Notes: generated by a model from the letters alone, not told the origin. A stretch of 64,000 nt of DNA from JAGXTF01 sp044224315 (GCA_044224315.1 JBGAKR010000004.1:186001-250000); one strand, 5' to 3'; counted from the first letter of the stretch, positions 19,714 through 28,480 are shown. Translations and numbers: made by a program.

Positions 19714-20415
19714 TTACTCGGGGCGTTTGCGAACGGTTCGTTGTTCTATTCGTTTTTCGTAATCTTCGCCTTTGAATATGCGATTTACAAAAATACCGGC
19801 GACATGAATATTGTTGGGGTCGATATGCCCGGCAGGAACAAGTTCTTCTACTTCTGCAATGGTAATTTTACCTGCCATAGCCATCATGGGATTGAAATTG
19901 CGGGCGGTATCGCGGAAAACCAGATTGCCGTGGGTATCTCCCATCCAGGCTTTTACGATGGCGAAATCCGAGTCGAAGGCGTGTTCCATGAGGTACATTT
20001 TGCCATTAAACTCGCGGGTTTCTTTGCCAGCTGCGACTTCGGTGCCTACTCCGGCCGGAGTAAAAAAAGCAGGAATACCGGCACCGGCTGCGCGGCAACG
20101 TTCGGCCAGGGTACCTTGCGGAATCAGTTCTACCTCCAGTTCGCCAGACAACAACTGCCTTTCGAATTCATCATTTTCGCCCACATAAGAGCTTATCATT
20201 TTTTTAACCTGCCTGGTTTTAAGCATGAGTCCGATGCCAAAATCATCTACACCGGCGTTATTTGAAATACAGGTTAAGTTTTTTACCCCTTTTCTAACCA
20301 GGGCTGCTATTGAATTTTCGGGAATACCACATAATCCAAAACCACCGAGCATAATGGTGGCGCCATCTTGAATATCGGCGATTGCCTCATCGGCATTATT
20401 TACAACCTTGTTCAT
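19714..20415 (-). CDS. scoA: 3-oxoacid CoA-transferase subunit A
   Basis: Alpha subunit of a succinyl-CoA:3-ketoacid CoA-transferase (SCOT), which moves CoA between succinate and acetoacetate. Family signatures are IQDGATIMLGGFGLCGIPEN, SNNAGVDDFGIGLMLK, GAGIPAFFTPAGVGTEVAAG and GDTHGNLVFRDTARNFNP. It has 233 aa, normal for the A subunit. The catalytic glutamate resides in the B subunit, which is normally encoded directly downstream. Here rdgB follows instead and no B-subunit gene was seen in the window, so the partner must be elsewhere or lost. Confidence 0.92.
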   Translation of the reverse strand: MNKVVNNADEAIADIQDGATIMLGGFGLCGIPENSIAALVRKGVKNLTCISNNAGVDDFGIGLMLKTRQVKKMISSYVGENDEFERQLLSGELEVELIPQGTLAERCRAAGAGIPAFFTPAGVGTEVAAGKETREFNGKMYLMEHAFDSDFAIVKAWMGDTHGNLVFRDTARNFNPMMAMAGKITIAEVEELVPAGHIDPNNIHVAGIFVNRIFKGEDYEKRIEQRTVRKRPE

Positions 20416-20418
20416 ATA

Positions 20419-20709
20419 CTATTGTTCGAGTTTGGCAGAGAGACCTGCATCCAAAAGGGCAATGCAAACGGGTTCCAGGTCATCGAAACCGCCATTTTTT
20501 ACGCGGCACTTGCCATTGTTGTGTACAATTAATGCGCATTGCTGAGCCTGAAGGTATTCGTGATCGCAATATTTCATCAGGCATTCTATTACCCAATCGA
20601 AAGTATTTACATCATCATTATAAAGCACAACAGCCCAACCCGGTACTACTTCTTCTTCGAGCAATACCTGTTCATCGAATTGGGTTGACCAGCTAAAATT
20701 TTCAGCCAT
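20419..20709 (-). CDS. clpS: ATP-dependent Clp protease adaptor ClpS
   Basis: Adaptor that delivers N-degron substrates to ClpA/ClpC-ClpP. The core is typical: VVLYNDDVNTFDWVIECLMK, where Asn and Asp bind the N-terminal residue of substrates, followed by QAQQCALIVHNNGKCRVKNG, the equivalent of the HxxG segment. It has 96 aa. Its start overlaps the end of plsY by 8 bases, and scoA follows after 3 bases, so they share a transcript. Confidence 0.9.
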   Translation of the reverse strand: MAENFSWSTQFDEQVLLEEEVVPGWAVVLYNDDVNTFDWVIECLMKYCDHEYLQAQQCALIVHNNGKCRVKNGGFDDLEPVCIALLDAGLSAKLEQ

Positions 20710-21352
20710 TGCGGTAATGTTTTCTCAGCAGGCGGGCTTTGTTTTCATTGCCTGCCAGCAGTCGGTTTATATTTTTACGATGGGTAAGTATTACCATTAA
20801 AGCGGCGCATACTCCAAAAGCGATAAACAGAGGTTCATGCCTTTTAAAAATCCAGATAAGCTGGATGGGGAACATAATTGCGGCAGAAATGGATGAAAGT
20901 GAAACAAAGCGGGTTGCAAAAAGTATAAAAACAAAAATACCCAAACAGGCCAGTGCACTTATATAATGGATGGCTATAAGCATTCCAAACAGGGTAGCAA
21001 TGCCTTTACCGCCTTTAAATCCGGCGAAAATGGGGAACAAATGCCCGACAACGGCACTCAAGCCGAAAAGCAATTGTACATTGATATACCAAGTTTTCTG
21101 AAGGACAGGGTGAATGGCAGGGATGTAATTTACCAAACTGGCGGCTGTAAAACCTTTCAGCACATCCATGAGTAATACACCCACACCGGCTTTTTTGCCC
21201 AGTACCCTAAAAGTATTGGTGGCACCTGCATTTCCGCTACCGTAGTCGCGTACATCTATACCGTAAAATGCCTGCCCTACCCATACTGCGCTAGGGATTG
21301 AACCCAGCAAATAGGCTAGTACAGCAAGTATTGCAATAAATACAAATGTCAT
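20702..21352 (-). CDS. plsY: Glycerol-3-phosphate acyltransferase PlsY
   Basis: Inner-membrane enzyme that acylates glycerol-3-phosphate from acyl-phosphate, the first step of phospholipid synthesis. It has about five hydrophobic segments and the three PlsY motifs: LLGSIPSAVWVGQ with GSGNAGATNTFRVLG near residue 40, GHLFPIFAGFKGGKGIATLF near residue 105, and the later loop RFVSLSSISAAI. It has 216 aa, normal length. It heads the run plsY-clpS-scoA-rdgB-queA and has a good Bacteroidota promoter just upstream. Confidence 0.93.
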   Translation of the reverse strand: MTFVFIAILAVLAYLLGSIPSAVWVGQAFYGIDVRDYGSGNAGATNTFRVLGKKAGVGVLLMDVLKGFTAASLVNYIPAIHPVLQKTWYINVQLLFGLSAVVGHLFPIFAGFKGGKGIATLFGMLIAIHYISALACLGIFVFILFATRFVSLSSISAAIMFPIQLIWIFKRHEPLFIAFGVCAALMVILTHRKNINRLLAGNENKARLLRKHYRNG

Positions 21353-21374
21353 CTGATTTGCTCCGAAACGGGGA

Positions 21375-21404
21375 GCAAAAATAAGAATTAATTAAAAAAC
21401 TCAA
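21375..21404 (-). promoter_or_regulatory. Promoter of the plsY-clpS-scoA-rdgB-queA run
   Basis: On the minus strand: TTG, 18-base spacer, then TATTTTTGC (perfect TAnnTTTGC), 22 bases before the plsY ATG. The -7 box overlaps one arm of a 7-bp hairpin (TTGCTCC/GGAGCAA). Confidence 0.6.
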
Positions 21405-21520
21405 CCACATCTGTTTGCACTTACCCACATCGGCTCCCGAAATGATAAAGTTTTACCAGCTGATTACCTGCACTCTGCGGGTGCTTTCAAATTTTTTCTT
21501 AGTTTTGTAACCACTCAAAA

Positions 21521-22219
21521 ATGAAAAAAGTATTTTTAGTTACCTTAGGTTTCGTGCTTACTGCAGGAATTGTAGTAATTGACGCTTGTAAAAAGAAAGA
21601 AGAAGCCGCCCCCGTGGCCGATTTTACAGTAAACTCTACCAGTATCAATGAAGGTGATAGTTTAATTTTGACCAACAAAAGCAGCAACGGTAAAAGTTAT
21701 AAGTGGAGTTACAGTGGCTCCTCGTGGAGCTCTACCGACGCGAGTACCTATTTTGTAGTGGATAGCGCGGGTACTTTTAGTTTAACATTGGAAGCTAAGA
21801 ACGGTGACGGTAAATCATCAACTAAGAAAATGGATATTACTGTATTGCCCGATACCGTATGGCGCATGTCTAACAATGGAAAGAAAATTTGGATTGTAAA
21901 ATCTATTAAGCTTAATGGCGTGGAGCAACTTGCCAATAGTTGCCAGCAGGACGATGAGTTTATCGTTTACAAAACACCTTTAACCTCGACCGACACCTGC
22001 CAAATAACCGAGGGCACTACAAAATGTCCTTCTGGCACCTATTTGTTCACCCTTCCGGCTTCAAGTGCATGGCGTTTGAACAAGGGTAAATTCGAATTTG
22101 CATTAACCGCATTTGGATCTCCGGTAAATCTGAGTTTTGCCATTTCTAAATGCACCCGCCGCGAGTTTGAAGGTGCGGATGGAGTGAACAACGTAACTAT
22201 TAAACTGGCAGAAAAGTAA
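21521..22219 (+). CDS. PKD-domain lipoprotein
   Basis: Predicted surface or periplasmic lipoprotein of 232 aa. The signal ends in the lipobox VIDAC (Cys23), followed by a KKKEE linker. Residues of about 32-110 look like a PKD immunoglobulin-type domain (VADFTVNSTSINEGDSLILT, then GTFSLTLEAKNGDGKSS). The C-terminal part (WIVKSIKLNGVEQLANSCQQ) resembles lipocalin-like ligand-binding modules often paired with PKD domains in Bacteroidota, but this is a weak inference. It stands alone, convergent with the next gene (1-base gap). A possible -7 box TAGTTTTG lies about 15 bases before the ATG. Confidence 0.65.
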   Translation: MKKVFLVTLGFVLTAGIVVIDACKKKEEAAPVADFTVNSTSINEGDSLILTNKSSNGKSYKWSYSGSSWSSTDASTYFVVDSAGTFSLTLEAKNGDGKSSTKKMDITVLPDTVWRMSNNGKKIWIVKSIKLNGVEQLANSCQQDDEFIVYKTPLTSTDTCQITEGTTKCPSGTYLFTLPASSAWRLNKGKFEFALTAFGSPVNLSFAISKCTRREFEGADGVNNVTIKLAEK

Positions 22220-22220
22220 G

Positions 22221-22808
22221 TCAGTCTTTTTTATAAAGTACCGTTTCTTTATCGTTGGATTTCAATAAAACGGAAATCCAATTTTCCTGAATTTGCGGGA
22301 AATGTTCTCGCACCATGAGTTCCCATTTGGTCCAGCCCGGGATTTCTTCGTCAAATTCTACGAATTTATCCAGGGCGTAATCTAAACGCATTACCACATC
22401 ATCATCGTTGGATAATTCATCCTCAATGCGAGCTGTAATTTTATAAATATCGTCCCAATTAATTTCGAGGTTTTCTTTTTCCATATGAAATACAAATCCG
22501 TTTGGGAAGTAGGTAAAAAAGCCATCCTCACGCAGCAAATCGCTGTGTTTTTCGGCCATCCACTGATCGTATTCTGCTCCGCGCCTGCCTATGAAATAAT
22601 ACTTTTTATTAAATAGCATGTACAGCAATCCCGAGCCGAAAAGGAACATTACTACCTCGGCCATCCAAAACTGCCATTGTCTTTCTTTGGCGTTAAATGT
22701 AAAAAAGCCGGCAATTACCAATGCCCAGCATATAATCGCGTAGATGATATACTTCCAGCGATAATCTGCAATTGCAATAACGGTGGCTTTGCCTACAATT
22801 TCACCCAT
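22221..22808 (-). CDS. Two-helix membrane protein with possible PH-like domain
   Basis: Not assigned. A 195-residue protein with two hydrophobic segments (about residues 20-38 and 48-66) followed by a soluble domain containing NLEINWDDIYKITARIEDEL. That layout (two helices, then a beta-rich domain with a Y/W-D-I pattern) also occurs in the proteins at 27902-28399 and 41084-41563 and recalls YcxB-type bacterial PH domains. Function unknown. It lies after the enolase terminator on the same strand. Confidence 0.5.
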   Translation of the reverse strand: MGEIVGKATVIAIADYRWKYIIYAIICWALVIAGFFTFNAKERQWQFWMAEVVMFLFGSGLLYMLFNKKYYFIGRRGAEYDQWMAEKHSDLLREDGFFTYFPNGFVFHMEKENLEINWDDIYKITARIEDELSNDDDVVMRLDYALDKFVEFDEEIPGWTKWELMVREHFPQIQENWISVLLKSNDKETVLYKKD

Positions 22809-22840
22809 ATTTATACAAAGCTAATTAATAAAAGGCAATA

Positions 22841-22869
22841 AAAAAGGGCAACCTGCTGGCTGCCCTTTT
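22841..22869 (-). terminator. Terminator after enolase
   Basis: Arms AAAAGGGCA and TGCCCTTTT pair over 9 bp with a 10-base loop. On the minus strand the hairpin is followed by a T-rich run. It lies 6 bases past the eno stop codon. Confidence 0.8.
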
Positions 22870-22875
22870 AACTAT

Positions 22876-24189
22876 TTAAGCGTTAGATGCCTGTTGTAAA
22901 GATTTATAGAATTTCCAATTGGAGCCCAGGTATCTGGCAGAAGTGCCCAGCTCCTCTTCTATTCTAAGCAGTTGGTTGTACTTGGCCATCCGGTCGCTGC
23001 GACTGGCAGAGCCTGTTTTGATAAGGCCGCTATTCATGGCCACACATAAATCTGAAATGGTACTGTCTTCGGTTTCACCGCTGCGATGGCTCATTATATT
23101 AGTATAACTGTTAGCGGTTGCCATTTGAATGGCGTCGATGGTTTCGGTAAGTGTACCAATCTGGTTTACTTTTACGAGGATAGAGTTTGCAATACCTTTG
23201 TTAATACCACGGCTAAGGCGTTTTACATTGGTAACAAACAAATCGTCGCCCACCAATTGTACATTTCTGCCAATGGCATCGGTAAGCATTTTCCATCCCT
23301 CCCAATCGTCTTCGGCCAGGCCGTCTTCGATGCTGAGAATGGGGTACTTAGAGGTCCAGGTTTTCCAATAATCTACCATAGCGGCAGATTCCATGGTTTT
23401 TCCGTCGGATTTTTTGAAGGTATACAGTTTGGTATCGGCATTATAGAATTCGCTGGCAGCAGCATCCATGGCAATGCAAATTTCAGAACCAGGCTGATAA
23501 CCCGCTTTGGAAATGGCTTCGAGTACAGTTTCAATGGCTTCCTCATTGCTTTTTATTTCCGGGGCAAATCCACCCTCATCACCTACGTTTGTGCTGTAAC
23601 CTTTTGATTTCAACACCGCTTTGAGATTGTGAAACACTTCTACACCCATGCGCAGGGCATCTCCAAAAGAGTTGGCCTTTACCGGCATAATCATAAACTC
23701 CTGAAAATCGATTGAATTATCGGCATGTGCACCCCCATTGAGGATATTCATCATGGGAATGGGAAGTGTATTGGCATTAACTCCACCCAGATAGCGGTAC
23801 AAAGGCATGCCCAACTCATCGGCAGCAGCACGGGCGCAGGCCAAAGAAACGGCCAGCATGGCATTGGCACCCAGTTTTCCTTTGTTATCGGTACCATCCA
23901 GTTCAATCATGGAGTGGTCGATTTCGTTTTGTTCCAGCACTTCCATACCGTCGAGGGCATCAGAAATGATATTGTTTACATTGTCAACTGCTTTTAAAAC
24001 GCCTTTGCCCATGTAGCGGCTTTTGTCGCCATCTCTGAGTTCAAGGGCTTCGTGTATGCCGGTAGATGCACCACTCGGTACAGCGGCGCGGCCGAAACCA
24101 CCGTCTTCGGTAAATACTTCGGCTTCAATGGTTGGATTTCCGCGACTATCCAGAATTTGGCGGGCGTGTATGTCAACAATGCTACTCAT
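22876..24189 (-). CDS. eno: Enolase (phosphopyruvate hydratase)
   Basis: Glycolytic enzyme converting 2-phosphoglycerate to PEP. Characteristic segments: VDIHARQILDSRGNPTIEAE, RAAVPSGASTGIHEALELRD, SIEDGLAEDDWEGWKML with the metal-binding Glu and Asp, VGDDLFVTNVKRL, SILVKVNQIGTLTET carrying the catalytic Lys, and MSHRSGETEDSTI. It has 437 aa from the ATG at 24189. An in-frame extension upstream is rejected because it is not homologous and a -7 box (24203-24211) lies inside it. It is monocistronic, with its own terminator. Confidence 0.97.
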   Translation of the reverse strand: MSSIVDIHARQILDSRGNPTIEAEVFTEDGGFGRAAVPSGASTGIHEALELRDGDKSRYMGKGVLKAVDNVNNIISDALDGMEVLEQNEIDHSMIELDGTDNKGKLGANAMLAVSLACARAAADELGMPLYRYLGGVNANTLPIPMMNILNGGAHADNSIDFQEFMIMPVKANSFGDALRMGVEVFHNLKAVLKSKGYSTNVGDEGGFAPEIKSNEEAIETVLEAISKAGYQPGSEICIAMDAAASEFYNADTKLYTFKKSDGKTMESAAMVDYWKTWTSKYPILSIEDGLAEDDWEGWKMLTDAIGRNVQLVGDDLFVTNVKRLSRGINKGIANSILVKVNQIGTLTETIDAIQMATANSYTNIMSHRSGETEDSTISDLCVAMNSGLIKTGSASRSDRMAKYNQLLRIEEELGTSARYLGSNWKFYKSLQQASNA

Positions 24190-24202
24190 ATTTTTTCGTG
24201 GC

Positions 24203-24211
24203 GCAAAATTA
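24203..24211 (-). promoter_or_regulatory. -7 promoter box of eno
   Basis: TAATTTTGC on the minus strand is a perfect TAnnTTTGC, 13 bases before the eno ATG. No TTG lies at the expected spacing. Confidence 0.5.
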
Positions 24212-24344
24212 GCCATAATATAAGGAGTGGAGAATTGTGAAAACAGATTTACTGCACTTTTTTTCAACCTAAATATGGGCTTTTCTACAAATCATCCAGA
24301 ATTAAATATTTATGTTTGAAGACTTTAAATAAAATAAAACGCAA

Positions 24345-24857
24345 ATGAAACTCAATTTCCTTGCCATTGGCCTTGCCACTCTAGTGCCCAATATTATTGG
24401 GATGATTTGGTATCACAAAAGCTTATTTGGTAAACTATGGCAGGCAGAAACCGGCCAATCCATGGAACCAGAGGCGATGAAAGGCCGAATTGCAAAAATC
24501 ATGGTTGTATCGCTGATTATGTCGTTTATGGTGGCTATGGCGTTAAATCCGATGGTAATCCATCAAATGGGTGTGGGTTCTTTGGTTGCAGGCGATGCCG
24601 CTACCATGAAGGCAGTAGCCACTGGTGCTAAACTGGATGTGTCAGTAAATGGAGTAGAACTGAATGTGATGGATAATTTCAGAACCTTTAAACATGGTGC
24701 TTTCCATGGTGTTTTGTATGGCATTATGCTCATTTTACCCATTATTGCCATTGGTGCCATGTATGAAAAACGCAGCTGGAAATACAGCCTTATGACCGGT
24801 GGTTACTGGATTGTAAATATGGCTATAATGGGCGGAATTATTTGCGGAATGAAATAA
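24345..24857 (+). CDS. DUF1761 family membrane protein
   Basis: Integral membrane protein of 170 aa with about four hydrophobic helices. It matches the pattern of the DUF1761 family: NIIGMIWYHKSLFGKLWQAE near residue 16, then FKHGAFHGVLYGIMLILPII and GGYWIVNMAIMGGIICGMK at the C-terminus. The role of the family is unknown. It stands alone and ends at a strong bidirectional terminator shared with carA. Confidence 0.75.
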   Translation: MKLNFLAIGLATLVPNIIGMIWYHKSLFGKLWQAETGQSMEPEAMKGRIAKIMVVSLIMSFMVAMALNPMVIHQMGVGSLVAGDAATMKAVATGAKLDVSVNGVELNVMDNFRTFKHGAFHGVLYGIMLILPIIAIGAMYEKRSWKYSLMTGGYWIVNMAIMGGIICGMK

Positions 24858-24874
24858 GAATAAGGTTTAAATGA

Positions 24875-24907
24875 TAAAAAAAGGCCGCTTTAAAAGCGGC
24901 CTTTTTT
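24875..24907. terminator. Bidirectional terminator between DUF1761 and carA
   Basis: AAGGCCGCTT and AAGCGGCCTT form a perfect stem with a short loop, with an A-run on the left and a T-run on the right, so it can end transcripts from both sides. Confidence 0.88.
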
Positions 24908-24921
24908 ATGGTTTAAATTTA

Positions 24922-26046
24922 TTACGCCATTGAAACCGTGCCGGTTTTTTTATGGCTGGCCATTAAATCTAAAAACTGATCGAAGAGGTACCAGCTGTCG
25001 TGCGGACCGGGGCTGGCCTCGGGGTGATGCTGCACGCTGAATGCGGGTTTATCCAGGCGGGCTATACCTTCAACCGAATCATCGTTGAGATTTACATGGG
25101 TAAGTTTTACTTTATGTGAAAGGGCATCATCGAACTTCACTGCAAACCCGTGGTTTTGGGAGGTAATTTCGCTGCGGCCGGTAACGAGGTTATGCACCGG
25201 GTGGTTTAAACCGCGGTGACCATGGTGCATTTTATATGTGGTAAGACCACTGGCAAGGGATAGCAATTGGTGGCCCAGACAAATGCCAAAGGTGGGCATA
25301 CCGCTTTCTACAATGGTTTTTACTGTTTCGATGGCATAATCCATGGCGGCAGGATCACCGGGGCCATTGGAAATCATCAAACCGTCGGGATTCCAGGCCA
25401 ATATTTCAGCAGCTGTGGTTTTAGCCGGGAAAATGCCCAGGTAGCATCCACGATCTACCAGGCAGCGGGCAATATTGAGTTTGTTGCCAAAGTCGAGCAG
25501 AGCCACTTTGGTAGTTGCGGCGGGGTCGCCCATGGTGTGGAACTCCTTGCATGAAACCTTGCTGGCCAGCTCCAGCCCTGACATATCGGGGCAGGCTGCT
25601 ACGATTTTTTTCAGTTCCTCTACATCCGATACATCCGAAGAAATAACCGCATTCATGGCTCCGGCCTGGCGAATGTGACGCACCAACTGACGGGTATCAA
25701 CATCCGAAATCCCTACAAGATTATTTTGGGTAAAATACTCATCCAGGCTAAACGAGCCCATTTTGCGGCTAAAGTTGTGCGAGAATTTTTTGCAAACCAG
25801 TCCGGCGATTTTAATTTCATCGCTTTCAACCTCGGCGGCATTTACACCATAATTTCCAATGTGGTCATTGGTCATAATTAGAATTTGGCCAAAGTAAGAA
25901 GGGTCTGTAAACACCTCCTGGTAGCCGGTCATACCGGTATTGAATGCGATTTCACCAGTTGTGGTGCCGATTTTGCCAATGGCATTGCCTTTGAAAACTG
26001 TACCGTCTTGCAGTACCAGTAAGGCGGGTATAGGATTAGAACTCAC
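24922..26046 (-). CDS. carA: Carbamoyl-phosphate synthase small (glutaminase) subunit
   Basis: Glutamine amidotransferase subunit of carbamoyl-phosphate synthase, feeding pyrimidine and arginine synthesis. N-terminal domain: VLQDGTVFKGNAIGKIGTTT and GEIAFNTGMTGYQEVFTDPS. Class I amidotransferase domain: SNGPGDPAAMDYAIE, FGICLGHQLLSLASG with the nucleophilic Cys, and the His-Glu pair in VQHHPEASPGPHDS. The GTG at 26046 is chosen (374 aa). The frame runs on to a TTG at 26088, but a promoter-like TTG-N21-GAGATTTGC falls in that stretch. The large subunit carB is not adjacent. Confidence 0.93.
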   Translation of the reverse strand: MSSNPIPALLVLQDGTVFKGNAIGKIGTTTGEIAFNTGMTGYQEVFTDPSYFGQILIMTNDHIGNYGVNAAEVESDEIKIAGLVCKKFSHNFSRKMGSFSLDEYFTQNNLVGISDVDTRQLVRHIRQAGAMNAVISSDVSDVEELKKIVAACPDMSGLELASKVSCKEFHTMGDPAATTKVALLDFGNKLNIARCLVDRGCYLGIFPAKTTAAEILAWNPDGLMISNGPGDPAAMDYAIETVKTIVESGMPTFGICLGHQLLSLASGLTTYKMHHGHRGLNHPVHNLVTGRSEITSQNHGFAVKFDDALSHKVKLTHVNLNDDSVEGIARLDKPAFSVQHHPEASPGPHDSWYLFDQFLDLMASHKKTGTVSMA

Positions 26047-26112
26047 TTCAAGGGTGCAAATCTCGATGATTTGGGCCTTACGAACCAAGCTTTGTGGGTA
26101 AAATGTGTTTAT

Positions 26113-26147
26113 GAAAAAAGGGTTGAATCCATGAATTCAACCCTTTT
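26113..26147 (-). terminator. Terminator after the T9SS cargo gene at 26173-27549
   Basis: GGGTTGAAT and ATTCAACCC pair as a strong stem flanked by an A-run on the left and TTTT on the right. It lies just past the stop codon of the upstream minus-strand gene and before carA, and could work in both directions. Confidence 0.82.
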
Positions 26148-26172
26148 AATTGGGCCACAATGGGTTGATTCT

Positions 26173-27549
26173 TTACTTAAGAATCACAAAAGTTCCAGTA
26201 GCTTGGTTTGATTGAGAATTTAATTGGTAATGCCAGATACCCGCAGGCAATTCTGAGGTAGAAATTACTACCCGGCCAGAAGTATTTTCAAGGGTAAAAA
26301 CGGGTTTTACGACTCCACCTGCTGCATTTACAAGTAGCACATTCACATCCTTGCTCAGTAAAAACGGAACCTGAACTGTTACCAGATTACTAGCCGGGTT
26401 TGGGAATACTTTGCCTGTATAGGAAGCGAATCTGTGGGTGCTATTCATGGGTGTATTCAACTGAAACCCGTCGACAAATAATACAGAATTACCTGTAGCC
26501 GATTCACCGCCCTGAAATGCCGCGCAATAAATTACCGCGCTATCGGGCACACGAGAGGGTGGGCCCCAATAATTGATCGGGATTGCCGCCTGGGTCCAGT
26601 TTGCAATGGTTTGGCCCTGTACCAGACTACCCATACCCATCATAGTATCGTGGTAAAACATCATAATGGCAATATTTACCGAGTCGGTGCCTTTGGGGCT
26701 GCATTTATAATTTACATATAGGAAAGAGTCTTTGCCATAAACGGCAAAACCCGGTTTGGGGCCATCGTTTCCCTGCCTGCCGGCCATGATGTAGCCTTGC
26801 AAAAACCCGCCTAAACCGTCACTCACATTTTCGATGCGGGCTGAAAAGGAAGAAAAAGCATGGTCGGTAGATTTGGTTACCGGAAAATTTACTCCGGGTG
26901 GAATTCGCAAATTGGTTGTAAACCAACCCATAGGCTCGCTGAAACTCACACTCTGCCAGGATTCGAAATTGCCGTTGGGGATGGTGATTTTTCCCAATCC
27001 ACCTACCAGATGTAAGCTATCAGCAATGATAAAACTTCCCTGCATGTTGCCATTGGGGTTGCTTGATGCGATTCCAAAAACTACCGTATCGGCCAAGCCT
27101 GTGTCTTTGTAATTAATTTTAAAAGCCAGGCGTTGAAATTTACTGGTATCGCTGCCGGTGAGATAAAAAATATCCTCGCTGATGGTTTTGCCTTTGCGTT
27201 TAAAAAACACCAGGTACCAGCCTGTATCGCCCGGTACTACGTGCAGTTTAAAAAAACCAATGGCTGAATCCGGACGACCGGCAGCGGGTATTCCACCGCT
27301 AAAATTATTCTCCGGGTCGCCATAAATTACAGCACCGGGACCGTCGTTTTGATTTAAGCTGCGTTTTAACCTAAGAGCCGATTGACTTTTGTAGCCGGGT
27401 ACTTTTTGGGTAAATCCATAGGTTCGCCAGCCCGTGGGCTTTTGAAGTGTGGTAGTATTCCATGATTCGAAGTCGGGATTAGGAATCTGGGCCATGGCGG
27501 TTGAGGCGGAAAGCATAGCCAGTAAGAGGAACCAATTTGTTTTTTTCAT
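26173..27549 (-). CDS. T9SS-sorted secreted protein with two FESW repeats
   Basis: Predicted T9SS cargo of 458 aa. It has a signal peptide ending TAMAQ, two repeats beginning IPNPDFESWNTTTLQKPTGW (residue 22) and IPNGNFESWQSVSFSEPMGW (about residue 190), and a C-terminal sorting domain with KVFPNPASNLVTVQVPFLL and ELPAGIWHYQLNSQ. Each repeat is about 165 residues, beta-rich, and resembles the carbohydrate-binding-like modules common in Bacteroidota secreted proteins. Ligand unknown. It is monocistronic with its own terminator. Confidence 0.75.
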   Translation of the reverse strand: MKKTNWFLLLAMLSASTAMAQIPNPDFESWNTTTLQKPTGWRTYGFTQKVPGYKSQSALRLKRSLNQNDGPGAVIYGDPENNFSGGIPAAGRPDSAIGFFKLHVVPGDTGWYLVFFKRKGKTISEDIFYLTGSDTSKFQRLAFKINYKDTGLADTVVFGIASSNPNGNMQGSFIIADSLHLVGGLGKITIPNGNFESWQSVSFSEPMGWFTTNLRIPPGVNFPVTKSTDHAFSSFSARIENVSDGLGGFLQGYIMAGRQGNDGPKPGFAVYGKDSFLYVNYKCSPKGTDSVNIAIMMFYHDTMMGMGSLVQGQTIANWTQAAIPINYWGPPSRVPDSAVIYCAAFQGGESATGNSVLFVDGFQLNTPMNSTHRFASYTGKVFPNPASNLVTVQVPFLLSKDVNVLLVNAAGGVVKPVFTLENTSGRVVISTSELPAGIWHYQLNSQSNQATGTFVILK

Positions 27550-27706
27550 TTATGTGAGGGTTTACACAAAGTTCGCCATTAACATTTGGGTTGCATGTAA
27601 CTTTAATTGCGCAGGAACTGCAGTATTACTTGTAAGTTACCCAATTGCTTATTTGATGTTTATCTATGGGTAATTTTATAATTTATATGTATGTATGGAT
27701 AGCATG

Positions 27707-27715
27707 TATTTTTGC
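27707..27715 (+). promoter_or_regulatory. -7 promoter box of the DUF5522 gene
   Basis: TATTTTTGC matches TAnnTTTGC and is followed by AGCC and a GTG start codon, the same spacing as for mazG. It supports the GTG at 27720 as the start. Confidence 0.55.
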
Positions 27716-27719
27716 AGCC

Positions 27720-27917
27720 GTGGCCGAGAAGGATGCAGACAACGCCCCATTGTTTTATATGGAAAATGGCTATGTGGTATTTACAGCTGCCTATCATTTA
27801 CAGCGGGGCCATTGCTGTGGCAGCGGTTGCCGGCATTGCCCCTTTGAACCCCGGCATATAAAAGGGAATACCCGTTTGCCCCAGGAAAAAAAAGAGGGTG
27901 ATTATTTATCGGAATAA
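27720..27917 (+). CDS. DUF5522 family cysteine-rich protein
   Basis: Small protein of 65 aa with the DUF5522 signature: FYMENGYVVFTAAYHLQRGH followed by CCGSGCRHCPFEP. The cluster of four cysteines and a histidine suggests metal binding. Function unknown. A longer frame starts upstream at 27666, but the GTG at 27720 is preferred because a perfect -7 box lies inside that extension. Its last 16 bases overlap the end of the convergent gene at 27902-28399. Confidence 0.7.
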   Translation: MAEKDADNAPLFYMENGYVVFTAAYHLQRGHCCGSGCRHCPFEPRHIKGNTRLPQEKKEGDYLSE

Positions 27918-28399
27918 TCCAGCACCCTGGTTTTGAGGTAAGCCGCCAGACTTTTCATTTCCGATTCGATTTCAGCCTTGCTATCCCTTACCAGCAAGGG
28001 AAGTTTGTGGTTTTCCGAGAATTTGATCCAGCCTATAAATTCGGTAAATGACGCATTGGTTTGCATGCTAAAATAATGCATGGTTTGGCCCTGCTTGTAT
28101 CGGGTTATAAACGTGTACTCGATATGATCATAGGGTATTTTCTTTTGAATACGTATACCCAGAATATTTGAATATCGGATGTAGTATTTGGCTTCGGGGT
28201 GCAGCACCACGCCTTTATATATGGTAAAAATAATGATACCTATAATAAGGAATGGAATTGCGGCGGCCAAAGTGCCGGTAATTAGTGAAAAAACCAGTAT
28301 CAGAAAGGCCAGGAAGCCAAAAGCGGAGAACATCCAGGAAACATGTTTTTCGGTTTTAAAGTTCAATTTTTCTCCGGCATCCAAAATTTCATCGGGCAT
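27902..28399 (-). CDS. Two-helix membrane protein with possible PH-like domain
   Basis: Not assigned, 165 aa. It has two hydrophobic segments (about residues 25-43 and 45-62), then a soluble part with the pattern RIQKKIPYDHIEYTFITRYK. That is the same two-helix plus beta-domain layout as the proteins at 22221-22808 and 41084-41563, suggesting a bPH/YcxB-type fold. A possible -7 box TATTTTTG lies at 28422-28429 on the same strand. Divergent from dnaE. Confidence 0.5.
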   Translation of the reverse strand: MPDEILDAGEKLNFKTEKHVSWMFSAFGFLAFLILVFSLITGTLAAAIPFLIIGIIIFTIYKGVVLHPEAKYYIRYSNILGIRIQKKIPYDHIEYTFITRYKQGQTMHYFSMQTNASFTEFIGWIKFSENHKLPLLVRDSKAEIESEMKSLAAYLKTRVLDYSDK

Positions 28400-28480
28400 A
28401 AATTTTTTAAATAATTAACTACAAAAATACCAAATATATTGATTAAATTGTTAACCGCTTTTTGTCAATAATATTAACAA

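Noticed and set aside
24190..24267. N-terminal extension of enolase
   Set aside because: Conserved enolase begins at 24189 and the -7 box lies in the extension.
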